DNA of 41,854 nucleotides from Eubacterium sp. (GCA_017459675.1 JAFUCM010000136.1:1-41854), one strand, 5' to 3'; numbered from the stretch's first letter, positions 16,750 to 25,192 are shown. Translations and numbers: made by a program. The notes: generated by a model from the letters alone, not told the origin.

Positions 16750-17190
16750 TTATTTTAAAATGGCCTCGCGCAGCTTTGCAGCAACTTCTTCACATGCTTC
16801 ATCGGTTGTCAGTTTGTTGCGGTCCGGATCCATTGCGAAGATTCCGCCCCACTCAAATTCGTCTTTGTACTTCGGAACAAGATGCATATGCATGTGTCCT
16901 GCAGTATCTCCATAAGCACCGTAGTTAACTTTGTCCGGATGATAAAGATCATGAATTGCCTGTGAAACGGTTGCAACGTCCTCGAAGTATGCGGCACGCT
17001 GTTCCGGTGTCAGCTCGATCAGTTCAGATACATGCCATTTGCTGGCAACGATGCATCTGCCCGGATGTGACTGCTCTTTGAACAGATAGATCTTGCTTGC
17101 CGGAAGTTCACAAATCTTGTATCCGAATTTTGCAACGAGTTCGCCTTCTGCGCAATAAGAACAATCCGGATGTAAAACTTCATTTCCCAT
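16750..17190 (-). CDS. HIT-family nucleotide-binding protein
   Basis: A 146-residue histidine-triad protein of the Hint/Fhit superfamily. The catalytic HxHxHxx motif is HMHMHLV in the segment AGHMHMHLVPKY. An N-terminal CSYC pair could bind metal. Such proteins hydrolyse nucleoside phosphoramidates or dinucleotides; the substrate cannot be read here. AGGAGGAGG lies about ten bases before the ATG. It is monocistronic and divergent from the AEC transporter. Confidence 0.92.
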   Translation of the reverse strand: MGNEVLHPDCSYCAEGELVAKFGYKICELPASKIYLFKEQSHPGRCIVASKWHVSELIELTPEQRAAYFEDVATVSQAIHDLYHPDKVNYGAYGDTAGHMHMHLVPKYKDEFEWGGIFAMDPDRNKLTTDEACEEVAAKLREAILK

Positions 17191-17395
17191 AGTAATTGCC
17201 GCCTCCTCCTTAGGAACACCATAACGTATTTGTTTTCAGTGTATATTTTAGCACAATGCGGATCGAGATGACATACAGATTGTAAATTGTCGAGCATTGT
17301 ATTACATTTTGTGCATATGCTGATCCAATGTTTGTTATTTGCTTGTCAAGTTAACTCAAAAATGAACAATTGCGTTGTGAAGTTGTTATTTTATT

Positions 17396-17424
17396 TTGAC
17401 CTTTCAACAGGAATCAACTATAAT
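17396..17424 (+). promoter_or_regulatory. Sigma-A promoter of the AEC transporter gene
   Basis: TTGACC at 17396-17401, 17 bases, then TATAAT at 17419-17424. It lies in the 288-base divergent region 17191-17478, whose remaining AT-rich sequence shows nothing else I can identify. Confidence 0.88.
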
Positions 17425-17478
17425 GATTACGTAACGGGACAGGTTCCTGATTAATTAACCCGGGAGACGTTTTTTACC

Positions 17479-18408
17479 GTGTCAGCACAGACTTATCAAT
17501 TAGAAACATTTGTAATTCTTCAGCAGATGGCGGTGATCGCCTGCCTGGTTCTGATCGGTTATGGTTCTTATAAAAAGAACGTGATCGACAACCGGTTCTG
17601 TCGTCAGCTTTCTGTTCTCATTGTTGATTTTACCAATCCGGCACTGATGATTACAGCAGTTATTTCCGGAGATATCACTGCAGACAGAAAAGATGTGCTT
17701 TCAGCACTTTTGATTGCAGCGGTCATGTATGCACTGTTGTGTGTGCTCGGAGCAGTTGTGCCTCGTTTTCTTGGCGTTCAGAAGGAAGACCGCCGATTCT
17801 ATCATATGCTGACGGTATATACCAACACAGGGTTTATCGGGATTCCGCTGGCCACGGCAATTCTTCCGGAAAATGCCATGATCTACGTGATTATTTTCAA
17901 CATCATGTTCAGCATCTATATGTACACACATGGTGTTCTGGTTCTGGGCGGAGAGGGGATCAAACTGAAGAAGCTGATCAGTCCCGGAACTGTTTCAGGC
18001 GTTGCGGCACTGTTGATTTACTGGTTCCGCATATCCGTGCCTGATATGCCGGCCAGCTTTGTCCGGTATCTCGGAAACTCCACAACCTTCCTGACGATGA
18101 TTATGCTGGGGGCATCCATTGCACAGCAGTCGATCATAAAATGTTTTCAGGACCGGATTGTATGGCGCTACATCATTTACAGGATGCTGGCTCTGCCTGC
18201 AGCAATGACTCTGATCCTGAAGTGGATGCATTGCAATTCAGATATGATTCTGGCGTATTGCCTCATGCTGGCACTTCCGGCTGCAAATATGCCGCTGATC
18301 CTTGCAGAAAAAGAAGGCTATCCGACAGCAACCTTGTCGAAGGTAATCCTGACGACAACACTGGTATCGTTTTTTACCATTACATGTCTGCTCAGTGTTT
18401 TGTTCTGA
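17479..18408 (+). CDS. AEC-family transporter (auxin efflux carrier-like permease)
   Basis: A 309-residue membrane protein with about ten hydrophobic segments in two halves, typical of the bacterial PIN-like AEC family (PF03547). Landmarks include VDFTNPALMITAVISGD and YTNTGFIGIPLATAILPE in the first half and LMLALPAANMPLILAEKEG in the second. Bacterial members transport organic acids such as malate, but the substrate is not shown here. Translation starts at a GTG with GGGAG about 12 bases upstream. It is probably monocistronic. Confidence 0.88.
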   Translation: MSAQTYQLETFVILQQMAVIACLVLIGYGSYKKNVIDNRFCRQLSVLIVDFTNPALMITAVISGDITADRKDVLSALLIAAVMYALLCVLGAVVPRFLGVQKEDRRFYHMLTVYTNTGFIGIPLATAILPENAMIYVIIFNIMFSIYMYTHGVLVLGGEGIKLKKLISPGTVSGVAALLIYWFRISVPDMPASFVRYLGNSTTFLTMIMLGASIAQQSIIKCFQDRIVWRYIIYRMLALPAAMTLILKWMHCNSDMILAYCLMLALPAANMPLILAEKEGYPTATLSKVILTTTLVSFFTITCLLSVLF

Positions 18409-18547
18409 AATTACATGCTCGCGCAGTGTCTTGTTCAGAAACTCTGAAACAGATGATCCGTGCAGACAGACCGGTATTTGTGTATTAGAAGGTCTTTTTA
18501 TTAAAGAAGAGAAGCAGTAAGCAGTACGGGCAAGTCATTTGTCTGTC

Positions 18548-18576
18548 TTGACAATCGCGTCCGGCTGCGGTATCTT
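18548..18576 (+). promoter_or_regulatory. Promoter upstream of the tyrosine recombinase
   Basis: TTGACA at 18548-18553, 17 bases, then TATCTT at 18571-18576. It lies in the 278-base gap 18409-18686. Confidence 0.7.
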
Positions 18577-18592
18577 AATCAGGAGAGACACA

Positions 18593-18628
18593 ACTATTCG
18601 GAAAACACAGGTTTATCGAAAAGTTAAG
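18593..18628. other. Possible dif-like site upstream of the XerS-like gene
   Basis: ATTCGGAAAA and ATCGAAAA stand in direct orientation, about nine bases apart, shortly upstream of the recombinase gene. In streptococci the XerS target lies next to its gene and has asymmetric GAAAA-rich arms. The resemblance is slight and uncertain. Confidence 0.2.
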
Positions 18629-18686
18629 GGGCTTCAGAAGTGGTTTTTCCCTTTCTGACAGATATATGGAGGCAATCATCTGTAAT

Positions 18687-19754
18687 ATGGAGAAACGTGT
18701 AACGTATCATGAACAGACAGATCTGGACAATACAATCAAACTGCGCAGTGTTCTGAAGTCGCTGCCTGACTTTGCACGTGATTATTTCCGTGCATCCAGT
18801 ATTACGACTTCGACAAATACACGCTGTAAATATGCATATGACATCCGGGTGTTTTTTCAGTTTCTGATCTCGGAAAATCCTGCTTATAAGAACTATGAAA
18901 TCCGTGATTTCAGGCTTGATGATCTTGACCGCATCACGGCGCTGGACCTTGAGGAATATATTGAATATCTGAAGGTATATCGGGATCCGAAAACCGGTTC
19001 ATTGATTACCAACGGGGAAAAAGGCATCAAGCGAAAGCTGTCAGCGCTGCGGACTTTTTATGCATATTATTATAAGCATGAACTGATCAGGACCAATCCG
19101 ACGCTGCTGATCGACATGCCGAAGTTACATAAGAAAGATATCATCCGGCTGGATGCCGGAGAAGTCGCCAGTCTGCTGGATCTGGTGGAAACCGGCACAG
19201 ATGCATCCATGTCGGCACATCAGCGGAGTTATTATGAGAAAAACCGCGTCCGGGATCTGGCCATTCTGACCTTGCTTCTGGGAACCGGCATCCGTGTTTC
19301 AGAGTGTGTCGGGCTGGATCTGGAGGACGTCGATTTCCGGAACGGCGGGATTCGTGTTGTACGCAAGGGCGGCAATGAAATGATGGTTTATTTCGGCGAT
19401 GAAGTAGCCCGTGCACTGGAAGATTATATTGAGAATGACCGTGCGGCGGTAACACCTGTTCCCGGACATGAGCACGCACTCTTCTACTCTTCCCAGCGGA
19501 AGCGGATCGGTGTGAAAACCGTTGAAAACATGGTGAAGAAATACGCCCGGCAGGTGACTTCTACCAAGAAAATAACGCCGCATAAGCTGCGCAGTACGTA
19601 CGGCACGGCACTGTACCAGGAAACCGGTGACATCTATCTGGTTGCAGATGTACTCGGACACAAGGATGTCAATACAACGAAGACGCATTACGCAGCCATG
19701 AGCGATGCGCGCCGCAGAAGTGCCGCAAAAGCCGTTCAGCTGCGTGAAGACTGA
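18687..19754 (+). CDS. XerS-like tyrosine recombinase
   Basis: Site-specific recombinase with an N-terminal SAM-like core-binding domain and a C-terminal catalytic domain. Active-site residues are Arg in GTGIRVSECVGLDL, the HxxR pair in HKLRSTYGTALY, His in VLGHKDVNTT and nucleophile Tyr in KTHYAAM. At 355 residues (from the ATG at 18687) it is the size of streptococcal XerS rather than XerC/XerD (about 300), and it has the extended N-terminal region. This suggests a single-recombinase dimer-resolution system, by inference. The start is uncertain: an in-frame ATG at 18666 has no binding site, while GGAGG at 18669 is 13 bases from 18687. Confidence 0.85.
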   Translation: MEKRVTYHEQTDLDNTIKLRSVLKSLPDFARDYFRASSITTSTNTRCKYAYDIRVFFQFLISENPAYKNYEIRDFRLDDLDRITALDLEEYIEYLKVYRDPKTGSLITNGEKGIKRKLSALRTFYAYYYKHELIRTNPTLLIDMPKLHKKDIIRLDAGEVASLLDLVETGTDASMSAHQRSYYEKNRVRDLAILTLLLGTGIRVSECVGLDLEDVDFRNGGIRVVRKGGNEMMVYFGDEVARALEDYIENDRAAVTPVPGHEHALFYSSQRKRIGVKTVENMVKKYARQVTSTKKITPHKLRSTYGTALYQETGDIYLVADVLGHKDVNTTKTHYAAMSDARRRSAAKAVQLRED

Positions 19755-19785
19755 TACAAATACTGATAGAAAGACTGATACGAAC
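19750..19785. repeat. 12-base tandem repeat over the recombinase stop codon
   Basis: ACTGATA recurs at 19750, 19762 and 19774 with a 12-base period (ACTGATACAAAT, ACTGATAGAAAG, ACTGATACGAAC). The first copy contains the TGA stop of the recombinase gene. Confidence 0.8.
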
Positions 19786-19843
19786 GACTTATAAGATTTT
19801 TCCCGCATGACAGTTTGCTTACAATAAGGAGTTGTATGATACC

Positions 19844-21034
19844 ATGAAGTTCAAAGGATGGTTAAAACACACGTTCGGACCCTATACGATTGCAGCATGC
19901 ACAGCAATCCTCTTCTATGTGATTCTGATGCATCTGGGCGATATTTTCGGCGCGTTCGGCTCGCTGTTCAAATTGTTTTCGCCTGTGCTGATCGGAATCG
20001 TGATGGCCTATATCATCGATCCGCTGGCGCGGCTGTTTCAGCGCACAATTTTCTCGATGATCAAAAAGGAATCCATGAAGCGCACATTTTCTGTCCTGCT
20101 GTCGATTGTGATCGTACTGGCGGGCATCATACTGCTTCTGGTTTCGCTTCTGCCGCAGCTGATCAGCAGTATTGCAAATATTGCGAATAACTTCAGTTAC
20201 TATGTGAATTCTCTGGAGAGACTGATTGAACGGGCAGCCAGCCGTGTATCCAGCGACCGCGTAGATCTCAGCAGTGTTACAGATGCGACCAACAAGATTC
20301 TGGAGCGGATCGGGGAGGTTCTGCCGCAGCTTGCAAACCGGGTGATCAATACTTCTTTTTCAATCGGTACGCGCCTGTTCAATATCGTCGTATCCTTTAT
20401 TCTGGCGATTTATTTTCTGCTGGATAAATCCCGCCTGATGGACGGCTGCAGCTGGATGCTGTCTTTTATTATCAAAGAGGACCGCTATGAAGGCGTCAGT
20501 CATTTTCTGACCCGCTGTAATAAAATTCTGATTGATTATGTGATCTATGATCTGATAGACGGCCTGATTGTCGGCGTTGCCAATTTCGTGTTTATGACGA
20601 TCGGAAATATGCCCTATGCGATTCTGGTATCTGTGATTGTCGGCATCACCAACCTGGCACCGACCTTCGGACCGATTGCCGGCGGTGTCATCGGTGCATT
20701 TATTCTGATTCTGGTCAATCCCTGGCAGGCACTGTGGTTCATTATCTTTACGGTGATTCTGCAGACGATTGACGGCTATATTCTGAAACCGAAGCTGTTC
20801 GGCGGCACGTTTGGCGTCTCCTCGCTCTGGATCCTGGTCTGTATCATTATCGGCGGCAGGCTGATGGGTGTGGCAGGCATCCTGATTGCCATCCCATTTG
20901 CGGCAATCTTCGATTTCATCATGCGGGATTATTTATCACCGTGGCTGCAGAGACGTGATGAGGAACGGGAAAACAGCAAGAAACAAAAGCAGGAAATCGA
21001 AGCAAAACAGAATACGAAACAGGATACGCAATAA
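19844..21034 (+). CDS. AI-2E family membrane protein (PF01594)
   Basis: A 396-residue polytopic protein of the AI-2E/PerM family with about seven or eight membrane spans and a soluble central region. Landmarks are FSPVLIGIVMAYIIDPL near the N terminus, GITNLAPTFGPIAGG in the second half and a charged Lys/Gln-rich C-terminal tail. Members have been linked to AI-2 export or Na+/H+ exchange; the substrate is undetermined. AAGGAG lies 12 bases before the ATG at 19844; an in-frame TTG at 19832 abuts that site and is unlikely. Confidence 0.88.
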   Translation: MKFKGWLKHTFGPYTIAACTAILFYVILMHLGDIFGAFGSLFKLFSPVLIGIVMAYIIDPLARLFQRTIFSMIKKESMKRTFSVLLSIVIVLAGIILLLVSLLPQLISSIANIANNFSYYVNSLERLIERAASRVSSDRVDLSSVTDATNKILERIGEVLPQLANRVINTSFSIGTRLFNIVVSFILAIYFLLDKSRLMDGCSWMLSFIIKEDRYEGVSHFLTRCNKILIDYVIYDLIDGLIVGVANFVFMTIGNMPYAILVSVIVGITNLAPTFGPIAGGVIGAFILILVNPWQALWFIIFTVILQTIDGYILKPKLFGGTFGVSSLWILVCIIIGGRLMGVAGILIAIPFAAIFDFIMRDYLSPWLQRRDEERENSKKQKQEIEAKQNTKQDTQ

Positions 21035-21065
21035 GATTTACAATGTATATATGTATAAGAAAGGA

Positions 21066-21098
21066 GAAAGCTGACATAATTATATTATGTCAGCTTTC
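21066..21098. terminator. Convergent hairpin between AI-2E gene and pseudouridine synthase
   Basis: A perfect 14-base stem (GAAAGCTGACATAA at 21066-21079, complement at 21085-21098) has a five-base AT loop. It overlaps the 3' end of the minus-strand gene, including its TAA. T tracts on both sides are short, so termination strength is uncertain. Confidence 0.65.
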
Positions 21099-22002
21099 TT
21101 AATGTCGCTTCAAATTCAGACGGGAGCGGCGCGGTTACTTCCAGGTAGTTTCCGGTGACAGGATGGATGAAACCGATTACCATCGCATGCAGAACCTGTC
21201 CCTGCAGGCCGCCGACCGGCTGTTTCTTCGGTCCATAGAGCGGATCCCCCAGAATCGGATGCCCGATACTGGCCATATGGACACGAATCTGATGGGTGCG
21301 CCCGGTCTCGAGCTCGCATTCGATATAAGCATATCCCTTTGAAAGATTTTCCAGCAGCTTTACATGTGTCACAGCGGGCTTTCCGCCGGACTTTACAATC
21401 GCCATTTTTTTCCGGTCAGCCGGATGCCGGCCGATGTTGCCGGTGATGGTCATCTGCTCTTCTTTCAGGGTTCCGATGCAGATTGCGCGGTATCTGCGCG
21501 TAATGCTGTGTACGGCGAGCTGCTCTGCAAGTGCACGGTGCGCGCGGTCCGTTTTACATACGACAAGCGCACCGGTTGTGTCCTGATCGATTCTGTGAAC
21601 GATACCGGGCCTTAAGACGCCGTTGATGCCGGAGAGACTTCCGGCGCAGTGATACAGAAGCGCATTGACCAGCGTGTGTTCTGTGTGTCCTGCAGACGGG
21701 TGCACGACCATCTGCTTCGGTTTGTTGACAACAAGCAGTTCCGCATCCTCGTAGAGAATATCCAGCGGAATATTTTCCGGGAGAATTTCCGGCTCCCTCT
21801 GCTCCGGAAGGACGATCACAACACAGTCAGACGTCTGTACCCGGTAATTGGCCTTTACCGGGCGGCTGTTACATTGTACCTGGTTCTCCCTGATCAGTTT
21901 CTGTACATAAGCGCGGGATGCATCCGGCAGGCAGGCTGCAAGATATGCATCGATGCGCATGCCGCTCTCAGAATCCTGTACGGTAAATGTGTATGTTTCC
22001 AT
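21085..22002 (-). CDS. RluA/RluD-family rRNA pseudouridine synthase (YlyB-like)
   Basis: Isomerises uridine to pseudouridine in rRNA. The 305-residue protein has an N-terminal S4 RNA-binding domain (MRIDAYLAACLPDASRAYVQ) and a catalytic domain with the aspartate in VHRIDQDTTGALVV. ETGRTHQIRVHMASIGHPI and LHA follow further on. It starts at the ATG at 22002 (an in-frame TTG precedes it), with AAGGA about 14 bases upstream. It follows lspA, the usual lspA-rluD/ylyB order in Firmicutes. The exact target uridine is not known. Confidence 0.93.
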   Translation of the reverse strand: METYTFTVQDSESGMRIDAYLAACLPDASRAYVQKLIRENQVQCNSRPVKANYRVQTSDCVVIVLPEQREPEILPENIPLDILYEDAELLVVNKPKQMVVHPSAGHTEHTLVNALLYHCAGSLSGINGVLRPGIVHRIDQDTTGALVVCKTDRAHRALAEQLAVHSITRRYRAICIGTLKEEQMTITGNIGRHPADRKKMAIVKSGGKPAVTHVKLLENLSKGYAYIECELETGRTHQIRVHMASIGHPILGDPLYGPKKQPVGGLQGQVLHAMVIGFIHPVTGNYLEVTAPLPSEFEATLRKLT

Positions 22003-22072
22003 CAAATAAATGTGATCCTTTTTGTATCATTAAGCTGTGAAAGGGCAACTGGACCTTCAACAGCTCAGTTGA

Positions 22073-22582
22073 TTATTTCAGGAAGGAAAAATCATCTTCC
22101 TTGTAGTAAAACAGAATCAGCAGGATCAGCACCGTGACAGCAACCGAAACATAGATATCTGCCACATTGAAAATCGGAAAATCAATCAGCCGGAAATAAA
22201 TGAAATCCACAACATAGCGCTGTGTGATCCGGTCGATGAAATTTCCGATTGCCCCCGCTGCGAGAAACAGGACGGTAATCGTGAGCGGACGGTAACGTCT
22301 GCCGGCCGGTGCCTTGATCAGGTAGATCAGACAGATCACCAGGAAGACAACGGTTACGATCCAGAAAAACCACTGTTTTCCGGAGAGCATTCCCCAGGCT
22401 GCGCCACGGTTTTCCAGATATTGCAGTTCAAGGACACCGCGGATAATCGGAACGGGCGGCTGATCTTTGAGATGTATGACAGCCAGATGCTTCGTGATCC
22501 GGTCAGCGGCGGTCAGAACCAGAACCGCCAGAATTGCAGTCAGGTAAAACCCGGCTGTTTTTTGTTTTGCAGAATCTTTCAT
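22073..22582 (-). CDS. lspA: Signal peptidase II (prolipoprotein signal peptidase)
   Basis: Membrane aspartic protease that removes the signal peptide of lipoproteins. The 169-residue protein has four hydrophobic segments. The catalytic aspartates lie in GNFIDRI and FNVADIYVS, and the N-terminal ADRITKHLA and QYLENRGAAWGM motifs are family-typical. The frame is open to 22630, overlapping aroB, but the ATG at 22582 gives the normal length. It lies 19 bases after aroB and is followed by the pseudouridine synthase gene. The 70-base gap to that gene contains only a weak inverted repeat. Confidence 0.93.
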   Translation of the reverse strand: MKDSAKQKTAGFYLTAILAVLVLTAADRITKHLAVIHLKDQPPVPIIRGVLELQYLENRGAAWGMLSGKQWFFWIVTVVFLVICLIYLIKAPAGRRYRPLTITVLFLAAGAIGNFIDRITQRYVVDFIYFRLIDFPIFNVADIYVSVAVTVLILLILFYYKEDDFSFLK

Positions 22583-22601
22583 GTAGACAACCCCACTCTT
22601 C

Positions 22602-23663
22602 TCAGGCGCGGACGACTTCCTGCACGGCATCCAGCAGATCGCTGTCCGTCAGTGTCCGGCAGATTTCCGCGCTGCCGATCTCGCGCAGCAGAACGAATTT
22701 AATCCGTCCGGCTTCCATTTTTTTATCAGACCGCATGGCATTTAATACAGCTTCTGCCTCTAATCCGGAGGTGTACAGCGGCAGCGATGAAGCGGCCAGC
22801 AGTGCCCGGATCCGGAGCAGATCAGAAGCCTGAATGGTACCGCGCTTCTGATCGACAGACAGCGCAGCGAGCATGCCAAGGGCAACACAGTGCCCGTGCA
22901 GCATCCGGAAGTTGGAAAGCTTTTCGATCGCATGCCCGACAGTATGTCCGTAGTTCAGAATTGCACGAAGTCCGGTTTCCTTCGGATCTTCGGCAACGAC
23001 CCGTGCTTTGATGGCACAGCAGGTGCGGATCATATGTGTCAGGGCGTCCGGCTCCTTGTCCCGGATCTGTTTGTTGTGTTCCTCCAGCCAGTCAAAGAAT
23101 GTGCTGTCACAGATCAATGCACTTTTGATGATCTCCGCCATCCCGGAGGCGAACTGGTCACCGGGAAGCGTACGCAGTGTTTCCGGATTCATGTAGACCA
23201 GCCGCGGCTGGTGAAAAGCGCCGACCATATTCTTGTACTGGTCGAAATCAACGCCTGTTTTGCCGCCGACGCTGCTGTCAACCTGTGCGAGCAGTGTTGT
23301 CGGAACCTGTACAAAATCAATCCCGCGCAGATACGTCGAAGCGGTGAAACCGGTGAGATCCCCGACAACCCCGCCGCCGAGTGCGATCAGCAGATCTTTT
23401 CGCTCAAAATGCTCTTCAATCAGAAATGTATAGAGCGCGCGGACGGTATCGAGATTCTTGTGCTGCTCTCCCGCCGGCATGATATAAGAAAAAACGGCAG
23501 CCGGAAATTCTTTTAATGCATCTTCCACTGCTTCCAGATAAAGCGGTGCGATATTGGTGTCTGTGACAATACAGATTTTTCCGGGCTGAAGGCCGGCGTG
23601 AGCCAGACATTCCGCGAGCTCCGGAAAACTGTTCTGCCAGACAATTTCATAAGAGAATTCCAT
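22602..23663 (-). CDS. aroB: 3-dehydroquinate synthase, possibly with a disrupted 5' end
   Basis: Second step of the shikimate pathway, an NAD- and metal-dependent conversion of DAHP to 3-dehydroquinate. From the ATG at 23663 it encodes 353 residues with LGGGVVGDLTGFTAS, PTTLLAQVDSSVGGKTGVD and the metal-binding NYGHTVGHAIE. This ATG has no good ribosome binding site. In the same frame, 12 codons upstream, an ATG at 23699 follows AAAGGAACAGC and encodes METLRIE, like the missing first strand of AroB, but then reaches TAA (23678-23676). The gene may therefore be damaged, translated by reinitiation, or affected by a sequence error. It sits unusually between ylmH and lspA. Confidence 0.88.
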   Translation of the reverse strand: MEFSYEIVWQNSFPELAECLAHAGLQPGKICIVTDTNIAPLYLEAVEDALKEFPAAVFSYIMPAGEQHKNLDTVRALYTFLIEEHFERKDLLIALGGGVVGDLTGFTASTYLRGIDFVQVPTTLLAQVDSSVGGKTGVDFDQYKNMVGAFHQPRLVYMNPETLRTLPGDQFASGMAEIIKSALICDSTFFDWLEEHNKQIRDKEPDALTHMIRTCCAIKARVVAEDPKETGLRAILNYGHTVGHAIEKLSNFRMLHGHCVALGMLAALSVDQKRGTIQASDLLRIRALLAASSLPLYTSGLEAEAVLNAMRSDKKMEAGRIKFVLLREIGSAEICRTLTDSDLLDAVQEVVRA

Positions 23664-23675
23664 ACCCTGCGCAGC

Positions 23676-23699
23676 TTATTCAATACGTAATGTTTCCAT
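23676..23699 (-). other. Seven-codon ORF METLRIE in frame with aroB
   Basis: ATG at 23699-23697 with AAAGGAACAGC just upstream, seven codons, then TAA at 23678-23676. It is in frame with aroB, whose next ATG is 12 bases past the stop. It reads like the native aroB N terminus cut by an ochre codon, or a leader peptide coupled to aroB. Confidence 0.6.
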
Positions 23700-23711
23700 G
23701 CTGTTCCTTTC

Positions 23712-23788
23712 TTTCGATGAAGCCTTTCGATGAAGCCTTTCGATGAAGCCTTTAGATGAAAGCCTTTAGATGAAAGCCTTTAGATGAA
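23712..23788. repeat. 13/14-base tandem array at the ylmH 3' end
   Basis: On the + strand: three copies of TTTCGATGAAGCC (13 bases), two of TTTAGATGAAAGCC (14 bases) and a final TTTAGATGAA. The last copy holds the final codons and TAA of ylmH, which runs on the minus strand. The array fills most of the ylmH-aroB gap and ends just before the ribosome binding site of the METLRIE ORF. Confidence 0.92.
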
Positions 23789-24583
23789 ACGTTCCATCCG
23801 GACCATCATTCTGCCCTTTTTGGTCTGATGCAGAACCTGGCAGAATCTGCATTTTCCGAGTCCTCTCACAGAGATCAGATCATTTTCATGCGGCGGATGT
23901 CCGTTGGAGGTAACTAGCTTTGCATTTACGAAAACGACGCCGCTCTGTACCAGAAGTGAGGCGCGTGACCGCGGAATCCCGAAAGCCAGTGCAATCAGCG
24001 CATCCAGACGAAGCGAGGCGACACTTCCAATCTGTTCTTCTGTCGCAATCGACAGCGAGATGCTGTCGGGGGCATGCTGTTCTGTCAGTACTTCTGTGTG
24101 ACGCACACGTGTCAGTTCCGCACAGAGGTAGGAAGCCATGCGTTCCACACAGAAAACAGATGCTGTATTCTCGCGGACAATCAGATCCCCGATCAGACTT
24201 CGCTCAATCCCCAGGGATAGAATGCTGCCAAGAAAATCCCGGTGTGACAGGTTCTCCGCATAACGGGGCGCAGATGGCCTGACAGAAATCACGGCGATCG
24301 GAAACGGCCAGCCGGGGGCAGCCTCTCCGGGATGCAAAGCAGAAGTGTTCTCTGAGGGATCTGAAAAAGAAAGAGCATCAGGGACAAATGCGGCCATCTG
24401 ACGCTCTGCATCGGAATACCCGCCGGAGATCCGCAGCTGGATTCCATGTTCTTTCCAGCGGATTCCCCGGAGTGCATTTTGCTGATTTAAATCAAGAAAA
24501 TCACTGAACAGGACAATCCCGCGTGCATAGGCGCGGTCCGCCAGCTCAGTGATTCTTTTTTGAAATTGCTCAATCTCTCGCAT
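23780..24583 (-). CDS. ylmH: YlmH-type S4-domain RNA-binding protein
   Basis: A 267-residue protein with an N-terminal YlmH region (RRITEL-type start QKRITELADRAY, FSDFLDLNQQNAL, GYSDAERQMAAF) and a C-terminal S4 domain (ASLLVQSGVVFVNAKLV, ENDLISVRGLGKCRF). YlmH binds ribosomal RNA and has been implicated in rescue of stalled 50S-peptidyl-tRNA complexes. It starts nine bases after sepF, in the usual sepF-ylmH order, but ylmG and divIVA are missing from the cluster. Its stop codon lies inside a tandem-repeat array. Confidence 0.9.
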   Translation of the reverse strand: MREIEQFQKRITELADRAYARGIVLFSDFLDLNQQNALRGIRWKEHGIQLRISGGYSDAERQMAAFVPDALSFSDPSENTSALHPGEAAPGWPFPIAVISVRPSAPRYAENLSHRDFLGSILSLGIERSLIGDLIVRENTASVFCVERMASYLCAELTRVRHTEVLTEQHAPDSISLSIATEEQIGSVASLRLDALIALAFGIPRSRASLLVQSGVVFVNAKLVTSNGHPPHENDLISVRGLGKCRFCQVLHQTKKGRMMVRMERFI

Positions 24584-24592
24584 ATTGTCAGA

Positions 24593-25192
24593 TCAGAAAC
24601 CGGAACGGATCGAAGGAATTCCACCGTTCAGGATATCCTGAATATCACCGGAAATCTCAACATTCGCAGGTGTGAGAATAAAGATGTAGCTGGAAACCTT
24701 CTGCAGACTTCCGTCAATGGCATAGCAGGTGCCGCAGGCAAAGTCAATAATGCGCTGTGCGAGTTCTACATCAATTCCTTCGAGATTCAGAACAACCGTA
24801 CAGTTTGAAAGCAGTGTATCTGCTATTTCACGCGTATTTTCCATGGAAGTCGGGCGGATCACAGATACCTCCATCTCACCGCGGGCGGCTGTCTGTCGTT
24901 TCATCGGGGTTACTTTGGACGAAGCTGTGGAAGCAGATCTTGAAGTGCGCACGGTGCGGGCTTCGGTCCGGACACTCGTTCTGCCGGTGTCAGATAAGAG
25001 ATCTTCCTCCTGGTCATTCATCTTGCGGAAAAAGCGGTTTTTGGGTTTTTCAGCCGGTTCTTCCGGGAGCGGCGCTTCTTCTACAATGGGATCATCTTCT
25101 TCGTCATACTCTTCTTCATCGAAGAACTGATCATCATCATCATAATCGTCATTCAATCGTACTGCATTCAGGAACTTATCTAAAAAACTCAT
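24593..25192 (-). CDS. sepF: Cell division protein SepF
   Basis: Membrane-associated partner of FtsZ in septum assembly. The 199-residue protein has a short amphipathic N terminus (MSFLDKFLNAVRLN). A long acidic and then Ser/Thr/Arg-rich linker spans about residues 15-105. The conserved C-terminal SepF domain has VSVIRPTSMENTREIADTLL, VVLNLEGIDVELAQRIIDF and IFILTPANVEISG. The linker is longer than in B. subtilis SepF (about 150 residues). It lies between yggS and ylmH, the classic arrangement. Confidence 0.95.
   Translation of the reverse strand: MSFLDKFLNAVRLNDDYDDDDQFFDEEEYDEEDDPIVEEAPLPEEPAEKPKNRFFRKMNDQEEDLLSDTGRTSVRTEARTVRTSRSASTASSKVTPMKRQTAARGEMEVSVIRPTSMENTREIADTLLSNCTVVLNLEGIDVELAQRIIDFACGTCYAIDGSLQKVSSYIFILTPANVEISGDIQDILNGGIPSIRSGF

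Noticed and set aside
22006-22072. Inverted repeats between lspA and the pseudouridine synthase gene
   Set aside because: Stems are short or mismatched and no T tract follows, so no terminator is called.
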